The notes beneath the pieces were generated by a model. That model saw nothing but the letters and a program-made list of their open reading frames with translations, was not told the origin of the DNA and ran no database searches. The translations under genes were made by a program, and so were the position numbers. DNA of 23,186 nucleotides from positions 1 through 23,186 of the forward strand of contig JBDNYM010000039.1 in assembly GCA_047722305.1 (NCBI GenBank), given 5' to 3'. Shown piece by piece: positions 14,691 to 21,797 of this stretch. The stretch's first letter is position 1. Every line of letters begins with the position of its first letter. The stretch comes from JAKVJE01 sp047722305 (lineage in GTDB: Bacteria > Actinomycetota > Actinomycetes > Actinomycetales > Microbacteriaceae).

Positions 14691-16640
14691 ATGGCGACAC
14701 ACAGCCAATTCGGCTACGCAGACTTCGACGATGAGCAGCTGCTCACCGCCCTGCGCAACGGTGACACCGAAGCCTACGCAGAGCTCTGGCGACGCCATGT
14801 TCACGCCGCGCTCCGCCTCGCCCGGCGCATCATGCCCAGCCGAGCCGACGACCTCGCCGCGGAGAGCTTTCTCGCCGTCTACACCCAAGTTCACGAAAAA
14901 GGCAACGGCCCGCAAAAAGCTTTCCGTGCCTACCTCTTCACCACGATGCGCAACCTTGCCATCCGGTGGGGGAAAGACTCCCGTCTGGTCATCTCGGTTC
15001 CCGAGCCCGAAATGTTCGACGAGCTGGAGGCCTCGAAAACCGACAGCGAGGACCGCGCCGAAGCCGACAGCCTGCTCGCCGCATTCACCGCTCTGCCCTC
15101 CCGATGGCAGCGCGTCCTGTGGATGCTCGAGGTTGACCGACTTGGCCGCGCGGCGGTGGCAACCGAACTGGGGATTCGTCCCAATGCGGTATCGGCGTTG
15201 TATCGCCGTGCCCGCTACGGCTTACAGGAACGGTGGATGACCGAGCAGCTCCCCGCCGGCATCCGCGAAGATCCTGCACATGTGGCGCGATTGTTCCCCG
15301 CCCTGGCCATGAAGAAACGGCTCGAACACCCACCAGCGCACATCGCCGCGCACATCGCCGGCTGTGACGAGTGCGCCCGGCTGCAACGCGAACTTCTCTA
15401 CATGCACAAACGCATGCAGCGCCGTACGCTCGCCGTCACCGGTATCGGGGGCCTGGCCGCGATCCTCGCCGTTTCAACGCCTCACCTGCCACTGGCTGCC
15501 GTCGCCGTCGGCGTTACCAGCGCGGCAGCCGTGCTTGCGGTCGCCTTCACCGCCACCTTCGGCGCCGGCATCCTGCCCGCTGCCGCACCCGCGACTCCTC
15601 CCCACATCTCAGCGGCTGCGGGGAAGCCGAGCGCCGCACCAGAACCGGGAATCCGGACATCCGGCCAGCACCCGGCCGGCGTGCCCTTCCCCGAACGCAC
15701 CGACACCTCCCCGGCACAAGCCCCGGCGCCATGGGGACGGGGAAACACCAATTCCCGTATACCGTCTGTGGAACTCAACAGCGCGACCGCGCCGAACGTG
15801 GACTGGGAGGCTCCGGCCGTGCCGCAGCGGCTCGGCGACGTACCAACCCCACCGACTGCCGCACGCTCGACCACTGCGGCGAACCCAGCTGGTGAGACTG
15901 ATCCCAGCCTGCCGCAAGCGCCGCCCGCACTCGCCATCGCTGTGGCGCATCCTCTGGCAGCCGCATACTTCGCGCCGGTGCTCACTGGTACTGCCACTCC
16001 CGGCAGCGAAGTCGCCGTTGAACTTCCCAACTACTCAGCCGGCTCGACACAGACGTACCGCTTTGCCGCGACGGTCACCCCGAGCGGCTCGTGGACGCTC
16101 GACTTGCGCCCACTGTTCACCGACAAATCAGGCACATTCGAGTACCGGGCGTGGGCATACTCCGACGCCACGGCCTCCGCCGCCCAGACGGGCCAGTTCA
16201 CGGTCAATGCCCTGCAAGTTGATGGGTTCGACGGACTCAAACCATTCGAGGTGATGCCCGCGGGCGAGGGTACCGACACCGGAATCGTGTTCCGGGTGCT
16301 GGGGCCGGCGAACGGGCAGATCTGCCTCACCTCGGTCAACTCGGGATACATGCTCACGCTGGCACTGGATGGCACCGGCTCCTTGGTTCGCCGGTTGCGC
16401 TTCATCGACTCGGGCGATTACTCCCTCACGTTCCGGGTGTGCGATGGCGAACAGATCGGCCCAGCTCAAGAATTCTGGGTCACCGTGGGGCCAGAATCGG
16501 CGTTCACGCCATATGGCGTGAACGATGCCGACGGGTCTGACGCGGCCTCGGATGATTCCGCCGGCGGCGATTTCGGGGTCGGCATGCCCGCCTCGGCATA
16601 CTCGATGGATGGTCCGGATATCGAAGTCGCTGAGCCGTAG
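14691..16640 (+). CDS. ECF-type sigma factor fused to a zinc-finger anti-sigma-like module, membrane segments and an Ig-like region
   Basis: 649 aa composite regulator. Residues about 10-85 are sigma region 2 and about 115-185 are region 4 with a helix-turn-helix. An HHCC motif of the anti-sigma zinc-finger type follows: H217, H221, C225, C228 (His-x3-Cys-x2-Cys). Hydrophobic stretches at about 247-263 and 268-295 form one or two membrane helices. Next come a Pro/Thr-rich linker (about 300-420) and an Ig-like domain at about 425-515, with further beta-rich sequence to the end. ECF sigma factors with such fused C-terminal sensing extensions are known in Actinobacteria (I recall the ECF52/53 groups). 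The ATG at 14691 has GGAGAG upstream; a GTG at 14661 would add ten residues. Release probably needs proteolysis or a conformational change. Whether the Ig part is outside depends on the number of helices. Confidence 0.88.
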   Translation: MATHSQFGYADFDDEQLLTALRNGDTEAYAELWRRHVHAALRLARRIMPSRADDLAAESFLAVYTQVHEKGNGPQKAFRAYLFTTMRNLAIRWGKDSRLVISVPEPEMFDELEASKTDSEDRAEADSLLAAFTALPSRWQRVLWMLEVDRLGRAAVATELGIRPNAVSALYRRARYGLQERWMTEQLPAGIREDPAHVARLFPALAMKKRLEHPPAHIAAHIAGCDECARLQRELLYMHKRMQRRTLAVTGIGGLAAILAVSTPHLPLAAVAVGVTSAAAVLAVAFTATFGAGILPAAAPATPPHISAAAGKPSAAPEPGIRTSGQHPAGVPFPERTDTSPAQAPAPWGRGNTNSRIPSVELNSATAPNVDWEAPAVPQRLGDVPTPPTAARSTTAANPAGETDPSLPQAPPALAIAVAHPLAAAYFAPVLTGTATPGSEVAVELPNYSAGSTQTYRFAATVTPSGSWTLDLRPLFTDKSGTFEYRAWAYSDATASAAQTGQFTVNALQVDGFDGLKPFEVMPAGEGTDTGIVFRVLGPANGQICLTSVNSGYMLTLALDGTGSLVRRLRFIDSGDYSLTFRVCDGEQIGPAQEFWVTVGPESAFTPYGVNDADGSDAASDDSAGGDFGVGMPASAYSMDGPDIEVAEP

Positions 16641-16716
16641 GAGCGACAGGATGCGCGCCCCACTACGCGGCGTAGGCTTGTCATACCTCGCCGAATTCCG
16701 GGCTTTGGTGCCCCCC

Positions 16717-16733
16717 GAGAGTTTCGATCTCTC
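16717..16733. other. tRNA T-arm-like hairpin near the mobile-element edge
   Basis: GAGAG, a 7-nt loop TTTCGAT, then CTCTC. Followed by TACCCGCT, it resembles the 3' end of a tRNA gene, the usual attachment site for tyrosine recombinases. No tRNA body precedes it, so it is at best a remnant att core. The right-hand copy would lie outside the window. Confidence 0.2.
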
Positions 16734-16850
16734 TACCCGCTGATAATGAGACTGTGCCGTCTTGGGAGAATGAGAACGTTGTATTTGCAAGTTTCGGCTC
16801 CTGAACCCCTTCGTCTCTGACGCCCAACATTCATCCAAGCCTTTAGACTC

Positions 16851-16856
16851 TATAGT
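16851..16856 (+). promoter_or_regulatory. Candidate -10 element for a leaderless integrase transcript
   Basis: TATAGT ends 6 nt before the ATG at 16863, and no ribosome site is visible between them. This is the same geometry as at holB. Inference from spacing and the TANNNT pattern. Confidence 0.45.
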
Positions 16857-16862
16857 TGGTCA

Positions 16863-17852
16863 ATGCCCAGTCCTGTGAGAAGGACGGTGGTTTTTCCGGA
16901 GTTTGTTGAGTGGCTCGTCGCAAGGGGTTGCACGAGGAAGACGGCAAGTCAGCGAGATTACGACATCTCCCGCTTCCTTCGACTGTCACGGCGGAGGAAT
17001 CCGTACTCAGCGACCCGAGAAACCCTCGTCAGATACGTCACCGTTGCCGCGAAACGCAGAGGTTGGGGGACCGCATATCGGCGAAGGATCCGCGCCTCGT
17101 TCTCCCTCTTCTATCAATGGGCGTATCGAACTGGGAGAGTCTCACAGAACATCGCCGACGAACTCCCGGTAATACGTACTCAGGACCCGCCGCCGCACCC
17201 TGCCCCGGATCGTGTCGTTGAGAACGCCTACAGTCGTGCTGGACTCCCCCAGAAAGCTGCAATATGTCTTGCAGCATCAATGGGGCTACGGCTCTCAGAG
17301 GTCGCAGCACTGCATCCCCGGAACCGCCATGGTCGCCGTCTCACCATCAATGGCAAAGGAGATAAAAGCAGGCTTCTGATCCTCAACGATATGACGATGG
17401 CTGTCCTCATTCGGCTTGAGGAGACTCAGGGGGTAAGCGTCTATTACTTTCCGGGACGTTCCGGAGGTCATGTTCATCCCTCCACCGTCTATAAGTGGAT
17501 CAAACCCCTGATCGGCTCAGATTGGACTATGCACTCTCTCCGGCATCGAGCCGCAACTGTGGCTCTCAGAAGGACTCACGACATTCGCGCTGTCCAAGCT
17601 TTTCTCGGGCATGCGTCATTGCGAACGACTCAGATCTATACGAAGGTCACGGAAGACGATTTGCAGTCCGTTGCCTTAGCGACGGAATGGCTGCCAGCTT
17701 TACCGACGCAGCACATTCCAGCGAGGAATACCTTGGGCCGCACCATCTTGATTGATCTTGATCATGCCACGTTAGAAGAGGCACAGACTGTATTTGAGGC
17801 GGCTATGCACGCTCAGGGCGTCGACACGGACCGTGCGAGTGAACGGGCCTGA
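16863..17852 (+). CDS. Tyrosine recombinase (XerC/XerD-like integrase)
   Basis: 329 aa site-specific recombinase. The N-terminal core-binding SAM-like domain spans about residues 8-95. The catalytic domain shows the full set: R143 (Gly-Leu-Arg-Leu-Ser-Glu), K165 (Gly-Lys-Gly-Asp-Lys), H224-x-x-R227, H250 (Leu-Gly-His-Ala) and the nucleophile Y259. Nothing essential is missing, so it is probably active. It has a short C-terminal extension beyond the usual end of Xer proteins. It most likely integrates and excises the element to its right. Codon choice is less GC-rich at third positions than the housekeeping genes, which fits a mobile origin. The gene is convergent with the next one, with an 11-bp gap. 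Confidence 0.92.
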   Translation: MPSPVRRTVVFPEFVEWLVARGCTRKTASQRDYDISRFLRLSRRRNPYSATRETLVRYVTVAAKRRGWGTAYRRRIRASFSLFYQWAYRTGRVSQNIADELPVIRTQDPPPHPAPDRVVENAYSRAGLPQKAAICLAASMGLRLSEVAALHPRNRHGRRLTINGKGDKSRLLILNDMTMAVLIRLEETQGVSVYYFPGRSGGHVHPSTVYKWIKPLIGSDWTMHSLRHRAATVALRRTHDIRAVQAFLGHASLRTTQIYTKVTEDDLQSVALATEWLPALPTQHIPARNTLGRTILIDLDHATLEEAQTVFEAAMHAQGVDTDRASERA

Positions 17853-17867
17853 CCTTCGATCGGTCAG
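17849..17867. terminator. Possible bidirectional hairpin between convergent genes
   Basis: CTGACC, a 7-nt loop, then GGTCAG. The stem contains the integrase stop and abuts the stop of the convergent membrane-protein gene. There is no T-run, so it is a weak candidate. Confidence 0.35.
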
Positions 17868-18616
17868 CGGGGTTGGATGTCCTCGGTGGTAGGAAAGTCG
17901 AGCGGGGCCATTGCGGGGTGGTGCAGGAGCCCGTCGTAGCCGTAGAGGCGGGCGATGAGCAGCACGGTGACGGCGAGCATGGAGGCGCCGTGCAGGCTGA
18001 GTGGTGCGACGGTGTCGTTGGTGAAGTGCATGACGACGGTCTGTTCCTCGGGCCGTGCGATGAGGGCGGTCACCGTACCGTATCCGAATTCCATCCGCGC
18101 TCCGCCTTGCACGGAGATCATGAGTCGCTGGTTGCTGGCGAGGACTCGGGCGTCGGCGAATTCTCGCCATTGCTCTGCGGTCTCGTAAGTGCCGTAGTAG
18201 CGGGAGTAGTTCATCCGGGTGTCGAAGAAGAATGCTTCGTTCTGGCGGGCCGGGATTTCCCACTGTGCGATCACGGGAGGCGTGCGTCCCTCGCACAGGT
18301 TGTATCGCAGGTCGCGTGCGAACGCGGTCCACGAGCCCAGGGCTTTCTGTTGCACGAGTTCTGCGGCCCGTGCGGCTTTGACCACCTGGTGGCGCTGAGA
18401 CCCCTCCGTGGTGAGCTCGAAGAATTTCACGATCAGGCCGATCACCCCGGTGAACACGGCCACCACGATCAGGATCGGCCACAGGAATGGGACGAACAGG
18501 CAGATGAGCATGAAAGACGTGCCTTGCTGGCCGATAAGCGCGAACCCGTAGCCGAGGGCCACGATCCCGAACCCGACTGCGAACAGGATCAGCGCCATCG
18601 TCGGATTGCCCACCAT
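17864..18616 (-). CDS. Membrane protein with PH-like C-terminal region, unknown function
   Basis: 250 aa from the ATG at 18616, which has GAAGGGG upstream. Two or three membrane helices lie within residues 5-65. A polar cytoplasmic region follows, with a segment at about 150-210 reading Asn-Gln-Arg-Leu-Met-Ile-Ser-Val-Gln-Gly and later Phe-Gly-Tyr-Gly-Thr-Val. That pattern resembles bacterial PH-like domains, in which a strand-rich barrel follows short membrane anchors. A further hydrophobic stretch occurs near 220. Not assigned to a named family. It lies in the mobile element, co-directional with the SSB-like gene, and its upstream gap carries five copies of the GCACGG motif. Confidence 0.7.
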   Translation of the reverse strand: MVGNPTMALILFAVGFGIVALGYGFALIGQQGTSFMLICLFVPFLWPILIVVAVFTGVIGLIVKFFELTTEGSQRHQVVKAARAAELVQQKALGSWTAFARDLRYNLCEGRTPPVIAQWEIPARQNEAFFFDTRMNYSRYYGTYETAEQWREFADARVLASNQRLMISVQGGARMEFGYGTVTALIARPEEQTVVMHFTNDTVAPLSLHGASMLAVTVLLIARLYGYDGLLHHPAMAPLDFPTTEDIQPR

Positions 18617-18631
18617 ACCAACCCCTTCACC

Positions 18632-18744
18632 CCGTGCTCGTGCCTGGCTGTGCAACGATCTATGAGCACGGTACCGCGACCCTCCGACACGGCGCACGCT
18701 CTCCTAGGGTCCGCACGGTCTGCACGGTGGAAGCGTGCGCACGG
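18632..18744. repeat. Cluster of five GCACGG/CCGTGC motifs upstream of the membrane-protein gene
   Basis: Copies at 18632-18637 (CCGTGC), 18666-18672, 18713-18719 and 18722-18728 (GCACGGT), and 18739-18744 (GCACGG). They lie in the 198-bp gap before the gene at 17864-18616. From base composition I would expect well under one copy by chance. Confidence 0.6.
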
Positions 18745-18814
18745 CCGCTCCGAAACGCACGAAGGCCCGGCCGGACTGTGTGTCTGACCGAGCCTTGCGT
18801 GCGTGCGACGGGAG

Positions 18815-19912
18815 TCACATGTGGATGCTGCTGCTCTTCGACTGTGCGGCGGCCACGGTCGCCGGGCTCACCTGCTGGTCCACACGGTGTTCACGGTTCC
18901 GATCCAGGGACACCTGCGCTTTGCCCGACATCAGATCCGGGCCGAGCCTGTCCGCCACGTACCGGACGCGGAGCTCACTGTTCCCGTCCGGGAGCGTGCG
19001 GGTCGAGATCTCCTGGGTGGCGACGCCGGTGACATCGTCACCCTTCTTGAGCGCGCCGTACATCTTGTCTGCCAGGCGGCCGAACGCGGCCAGGTCCACG
19101 AAGGTCGGGTCGTCCACGGTCTCACCATCTGCTCCCTTGCTGAACGAGTGCAAGCCGAGGCGAGCCCGGATGAACGACTTCTTGTCGCCGACGGCAGGCG
19201 TGTACTTCGGGTCCGACGCGATGAACCCGGACACGGGGATGTTCTCCGTCCTCGTCGGACGCCCATACCGCGCCCCTTGCTGTGCCGGCGGCAGCCCCTG
19301 CTGCTGCGCATCAGGCACGTCGGGCTCGCCCCACTCGCCATCCCCCGGCTCCGCCGGACCGGAAGCCAGGGTGTTTCCGGCGATCGCGTAATCGGCGCCG
19401 GTCGCGTTCCCGTCGAGATCGTGATGTTCGACTTGGGCGATAACCGGTCCATTGTCCTCAGCCATGCTGTGCTCCTTCGTAGACGAACTATCGACACCAT
19501 CAAGAACCCGCCTCGCGCGCAGACGCGCCGCCTCCCGTGATGCTGCGAAACCATCCGGGTGCTCCAAGGACTTCACCCAGCTCGCCAGCTTCCCTCGAGG
19601 CGGATCCGCCCGCCGGCCCTCCCCAGCCTCGGCCAGGTAGGTCGAGCGCAGAACGTGTTCGATACGCCCGGTATCACCGGCCGCGAGGGAGCCCCCATGC
19701 TCGACGGCCTCGGCGAGCCGCGTCCAAGCCTCGAGGGTCCCCGCGCTCATGCCCCCGTGCGCCCAGTCATCCAGGTACAGGCGCTGGTTGGTCGCCGCCA
19801 CCCAGCGGCGGATGGTGTCGGCGAGCTGCTGCCGGTCAGCCGGCCCGAAGCCCGTGAACAGCTGTTCGGCGTCCTCGGTAGGCATCCCCCTGGACGGGGT
19901 GGTTTGCGTCAT
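18815..19912 (-). CDS. SSB-like OB-fold protein with an extra N-terminal domain
   Basis: 365 aa from the ATG at 19912, preceded by GAGGGAG. Residues about 222-325 follow the single-strand DNA-binding protein pattern: Val-Ser-Gly-Phe-Ile-Ala-Ser-Asp-Pro-Lys-Tyr, a strand-rich core, Phe-Val-Asp-Leu-Ala-Ala-Phe-Gly-Arg-Leu-Ala, and Lys-Lys-Gly-Asp-Asp-Val. An acidic Asp-Asp-Pro-Phe-type tip, used by SSB to recruit partners, is absent. The N-terminal 145 residues are mostly helical and not recognised. A second ATG at 19465 with a perfect-looking GAAGGAG could start a 216 aa OB-only form. In plasmids and integrative elements such proteins protect single strands during replication or transfer. Confidence 0.72.
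   Translation of the reverse strand: MTQTTPSRGMPTEDAEQLFTGFGPADRQQLADTIRRWVAATNQRLYLDDWAHGGMSAGTLEAWTRLAEAVEHGGSLAAGDTGRIEHVLRSTYLAEAGEGRRADPPRGKLASWVKSLEHPDGFAASREAARLRARRVLDGVDSSSTKEHSMAEDNGPVIAQVEHHDLDGNATGADYAIAGNTLASGPAEPGDGEWGEPDVPDAQQQGLPPAQQGARYGRPTRTENIPVSGFIASDPKYTPAVGDKKSFIRARLGLHSFSKGADGETVDDPTFVDLAAFGRLADKMYGALKKGDDVTGVATQEISTRTLPDGNSELRVRYVADRLGPDLMSGKAQVSLDRNREHRVDQQVSPATVAAAQSKSSSIHM
19463..19478 (-). promoter_or_regulatory. Strong internal ribosome site and ATG inside the SSB-like gene
   Basis: On the minus strand GAAGGAG (19478-19472) is followed after 6 nt by ATG (19465-19463), in frame with the long protein. The new start would produce the OB-fold part alone (216 aa). Confidence 0.55.
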
Positions 19913-19975
19913 GGTGGTCTCCCTCACTCAAGTGAATGGACACCACGAAGAACCCCGCCTCGGCGCACCCAGCCG

Positions 19976-20283
19976 ACCGTGCGACCAAGCGCACGGACCG
20001 ATCTGCATCACCGTGCGCCGCCCACCAAGCAAGGCCGTGCGCACACACAGAAGTGTGCACACCGCACCACTAGGCACCGTGCGCCGCACGCTGCCAAGCC
20101 CCGGCGCACGGTGCCGGGGCCAAGACGCGGACCAGACCGTGCAACGCACGGTCCGACACCCCTGAGTCAACGGACCACGCACGCCCCCGGCGTGCGCGAC
20201 AGGCTATAACAAGCCGATTTTTCGCCCTCTTGGCCGCTCCACTGTACCGGCACTCCGAAACGCTCCCAAGGGCGCTGCACGGT
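19976..20283. repeat. Cluster of nine GCACGG/CCGTGC motifs
   Basis: Copies begin at 19976, 19991, 20010, 20035, 20076, 20106, 20136, 20146 and 20277, in both orientations and with irregular spacing. Seven are the 7-mer ACCGTGC or GCACGGT. Only one copy was found in the adjacent 1.1 kb coding region. Confidence 0.65.
20135..20153. repeat. Perfect palindrome of the GCACGG motif (8-3-8)
   Basis: GACCGTGC, 3 nt (AAC), GCACGGTC. It combines two motif copies head to head and is likely the best operator of the set for a dimeric regulator. Confidence 0.6.
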
Positions 20284-20338
20284 GCTGCGCACCCGCCGCA
20301 CACGCACTGCGTGCGGAGCGTCGGCCCTTGGAAGCGTT
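20259..20338. repeat. 15-bp inverted repeat with one mismatch
   Basis: AACGCTCCCAAGGGC (20259-20273) and GCCCTTGGAAGCGTT (20324-20338) pair at 14 of 15 positions with 50 bp between. The right arm shares 13 bases with the operator-like sequence near 14503-14515. Confidence 0.6.
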
Positions 20339-20404
20339 CCTGCGCGCCGGCCCAGATTCCGACGTCCAAGAGGACAAAAAAATGATCGGGAAAGGACAAG
20401 ACAA

Positions 20405-20695
20405 ATGCCCCAGCCACTCCGCGTCACCAGCACGCACACCCTCACCATTGACCTCGGCGACGGAATCAACATCCCGCTGGGCGTCTTCGCACAGGACCAG
20501 GACGGGCAGCTCGACAACGGCACCGGCGCCGCCGGCTACCTCGACCTTCGCGTGGACGGGCACTACTACGGCACCCTCTGGATCACCGCCACCCACGGGC
20601 ATCCCGAGATCCGACTCGGAGCCTGGAGCCCCGCCACCCAGAACTGGGAAGCCGCCGACGTCCTCGACGGCACCGCCGCGGAACCGGAGGACTGA
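20405..20695 (+). CDS. Small protein of the mobile element, unknown
   Basis: 96 aa, ATG at 20405 with AAAGGA 8 nt upstream. Rich in Gly, Asp and aromatic residues, with strand-like alternation and no membrane helix or cysteine. First gene of the rightward operon. The predicted acidic, beta-rich character could suit a small soluble DNA-mimic or a structural protein, but no family is recognised. Confidence 0.65.
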   Translation: MPQPLRVTSTHTLTIDLGDGINIPLGVFAQDQDGQLDNGTGAAGYLDLRVDGHYYGTLWITATHGHPEIRLGAWSPATQNWEAADVLDGTAAEPED

Positions 20696-20698
20696 CCC

Positions 20699-20884
20699 AT
20701 GGATAGCACGCCGAGCCGTATCTGCGTCTTCGTTCCCGGCGCTGCCATGGGGGACGAGGAATACACCAACCCCGATACCGGGCGGCCGTGGACCCTCCCA
20801 GAGGCCCAGGCCGCCGTACGCTGGGCGCGCCTTCACGGCATTGACGCCGAGATCTACACCGAACCCATCCCGCAGAACCACTGA
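20699..20884 (+). CDS. Small protein of the mobile element, 61 aa, unknown
   Basis: ATG at 20699 follows a GGAGG ribosome site and begins 3 nt after the previous stop. Soluble, acidic, with a C-terminal helix containing Ala-Gln-Ala-Ala-Val-Arg-Trp-Ala-Arg. Probably co-translated with its neighbours. Not recognised. Confidence 0.6.
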   Translation: MDSTPSRICVFVPGAAMGDEEYTNPDTGRPWTLPEAQAAVRWARLHGIDAEIYTEPIPQNH

Positions 20885-20901
20885 ACTCGAAAGGACTAGC
20901 C

Positions 20902-21147
20902 ATGCCCACCGCCAAGAACCTCGACGCCGCCGAGATCTTCTTCACCTTGCAGCAGCTCAAACAACGGCTCGAACAGCTCAGCGACAGCGGCCGTATCACC
21001 ATGGCCACCACCCGGGACAACACCGACTACCGCAGCACGGGCAAAGCCGTGCGTGCAGCCTCAGCAGCCCTTCAAACTGCTCTCGACGCCACCCGCTGGA
21101 TGGTCACCCTGCCCACCGGGTGGACGGATGGAGAGATGGAGTCATGA
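20902..21147 (+). CDS. Small helical protein of the mobile element, unknown
   Basis: 81 aa, ATG at 20902 with GAAAGGA upstream. The first half is an amphipathic helix (Leu-Gln-Gln-Leu-Lys-Gln-Arg-Leu-Glu-Gln-Leu) that could dimerise as a coiled coil, and the second half is an Ala-rich helix. The stop overlaps the next ATG (ATGA). Not recognised. Confidence 0.6.
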   Translation: MPTAKNLDAAEIFFTLQQLKQRLEQLSDSGRITMATTRDNTDYRSTGKAVRAASAALQTALDATRWMVTLPTGWTDGEMES

Positions 21148-21500
21148 CCACGGCTCGGGACGTCCTCACCTTCCACGAGCCCACCCCAGCCTGGGCAGCC
21201 GAGTGCACCTATTGCCAGCCAGATGAGTGGGGACTCTACGACGAGACCGCACACTTCCGCTATCACGTCCCAGTGACTTGTGCTGTCTGCGGAGAAACCG
21301 AGCCCGACGGCTTCCTGTTCGACAACGACCACGGAGTCTGCCTCGCCGGATCATGGGAAAACGACGCCCTGCTCTGCATGTCCCTTTGGCTTCGCCTCAA
21401 CCACCTGATCTATGCCGCCCAGCACAACCAGCCTCCAGACACCCGCGACGCCACGGCCCTCGCCCTCGGCTGGATCGTCAAAGACCTGGGCGGAGAGTGA
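21144..21500 (+). CDS. Small protein with two CxxC pairs, unknown
   Basis: 118 aa from the ATG at 21144, coupled by a 4-bp overlap. C21-x-x-C24 and C46-x-x-C49 could bind one zinc as a ribbon. The C-terminal half is helical with Trp and Leu. The same frame is open upstream but overlaps a better gene, so this start is chosen. Not recognised. Confidence 0.65.
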   Translation: MTTARDVLTFHEPTPAWAAECTYCQPDEWGLYDETAHFRYHVPVTCAVCGETEPDGFLFDNDHGVCLAGSWENDALLCMSLWLRLNHLIYAAQHNQPPDTRDATALALGWIVKDLGGE

Positions 21501-21590
21501 GTGGAAAGGAATCCCCCCAGCCGGCTGGCCGAGAGGCGACAAGGCGATCAACTGCGACCCGATCGTCACCACCCCACGAGGAGCTGCCCG

Positions 21591-21797
21591 ATGAGCACCA
21601 ACCAGGTGACATGCGACACCTGCGGCCGCGCATTCAACTCGCTCGGTATCGCCCGACACCGAGCCATGCACCGTGACCGGCACGAGAACTGCACCGAAAC
21701 CAGCATCCGAATTCACGGTCGCGGGCCGAACATGCGAATCGTCGCGGAGACCACCACCTACCGGTACGCCGCGCCGAGCGCAGGCCACAATGCCTGA
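21591..21797 (+). CDS. Small C2H2-type zinc-finger protein
   Basis: 68 aa, ATG at 21591 with GAGGAG 7 nt upstream. C8-x-x-C11, then H23-x3-H27, with a Phe and Leu between, matches a C2H2 finger. Single-finger proteins of this kind occur in actinobacterial plasmids and phages and may bind DNA or a partner. A 90-bp gap precedes it with no clear gene. The next gene starts 8 bp before its stop. Confidence 0.65.
   Translation: MSTNQVTCDTCGRAFNSLGIARHRAMHRDRHENCTETSIRIHGRGPNMRIVAETTTYRYAAPSAGHNA

Larger units (their letters stand above)
19913..20404. other. Control region of the mobile element between divergent operons
   Basis: 492 bp without a credible gene, between the leftward SSB-like gene and the rightward small-gene operon. 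It holds nine copies of GCACGG/CCGTGC, one perfect 8-3-8 palindrome, a 15-bp inverted repeat and one short AT-rich patch (20203-20226, with TATAAC and a T5 run). That patch could contain promoters for either direction. It could also be an origin or transfer site. Confidence 0.5.

Noticed and set aside
19976..20283. Short repeats considered as a CRISPR array
   Set aside because: Units are only 6-8 bp, occur in both orientations with irregular spacing, and there are no cas genes.
20328..21143. Upstream extension of the CxxC protein frame
   Set aside because: It overlaps three better-supported small genes and reads as Arg/Pro/Thr-rich low complexity. The ATG at 21144 is coupled to the preceding gene.
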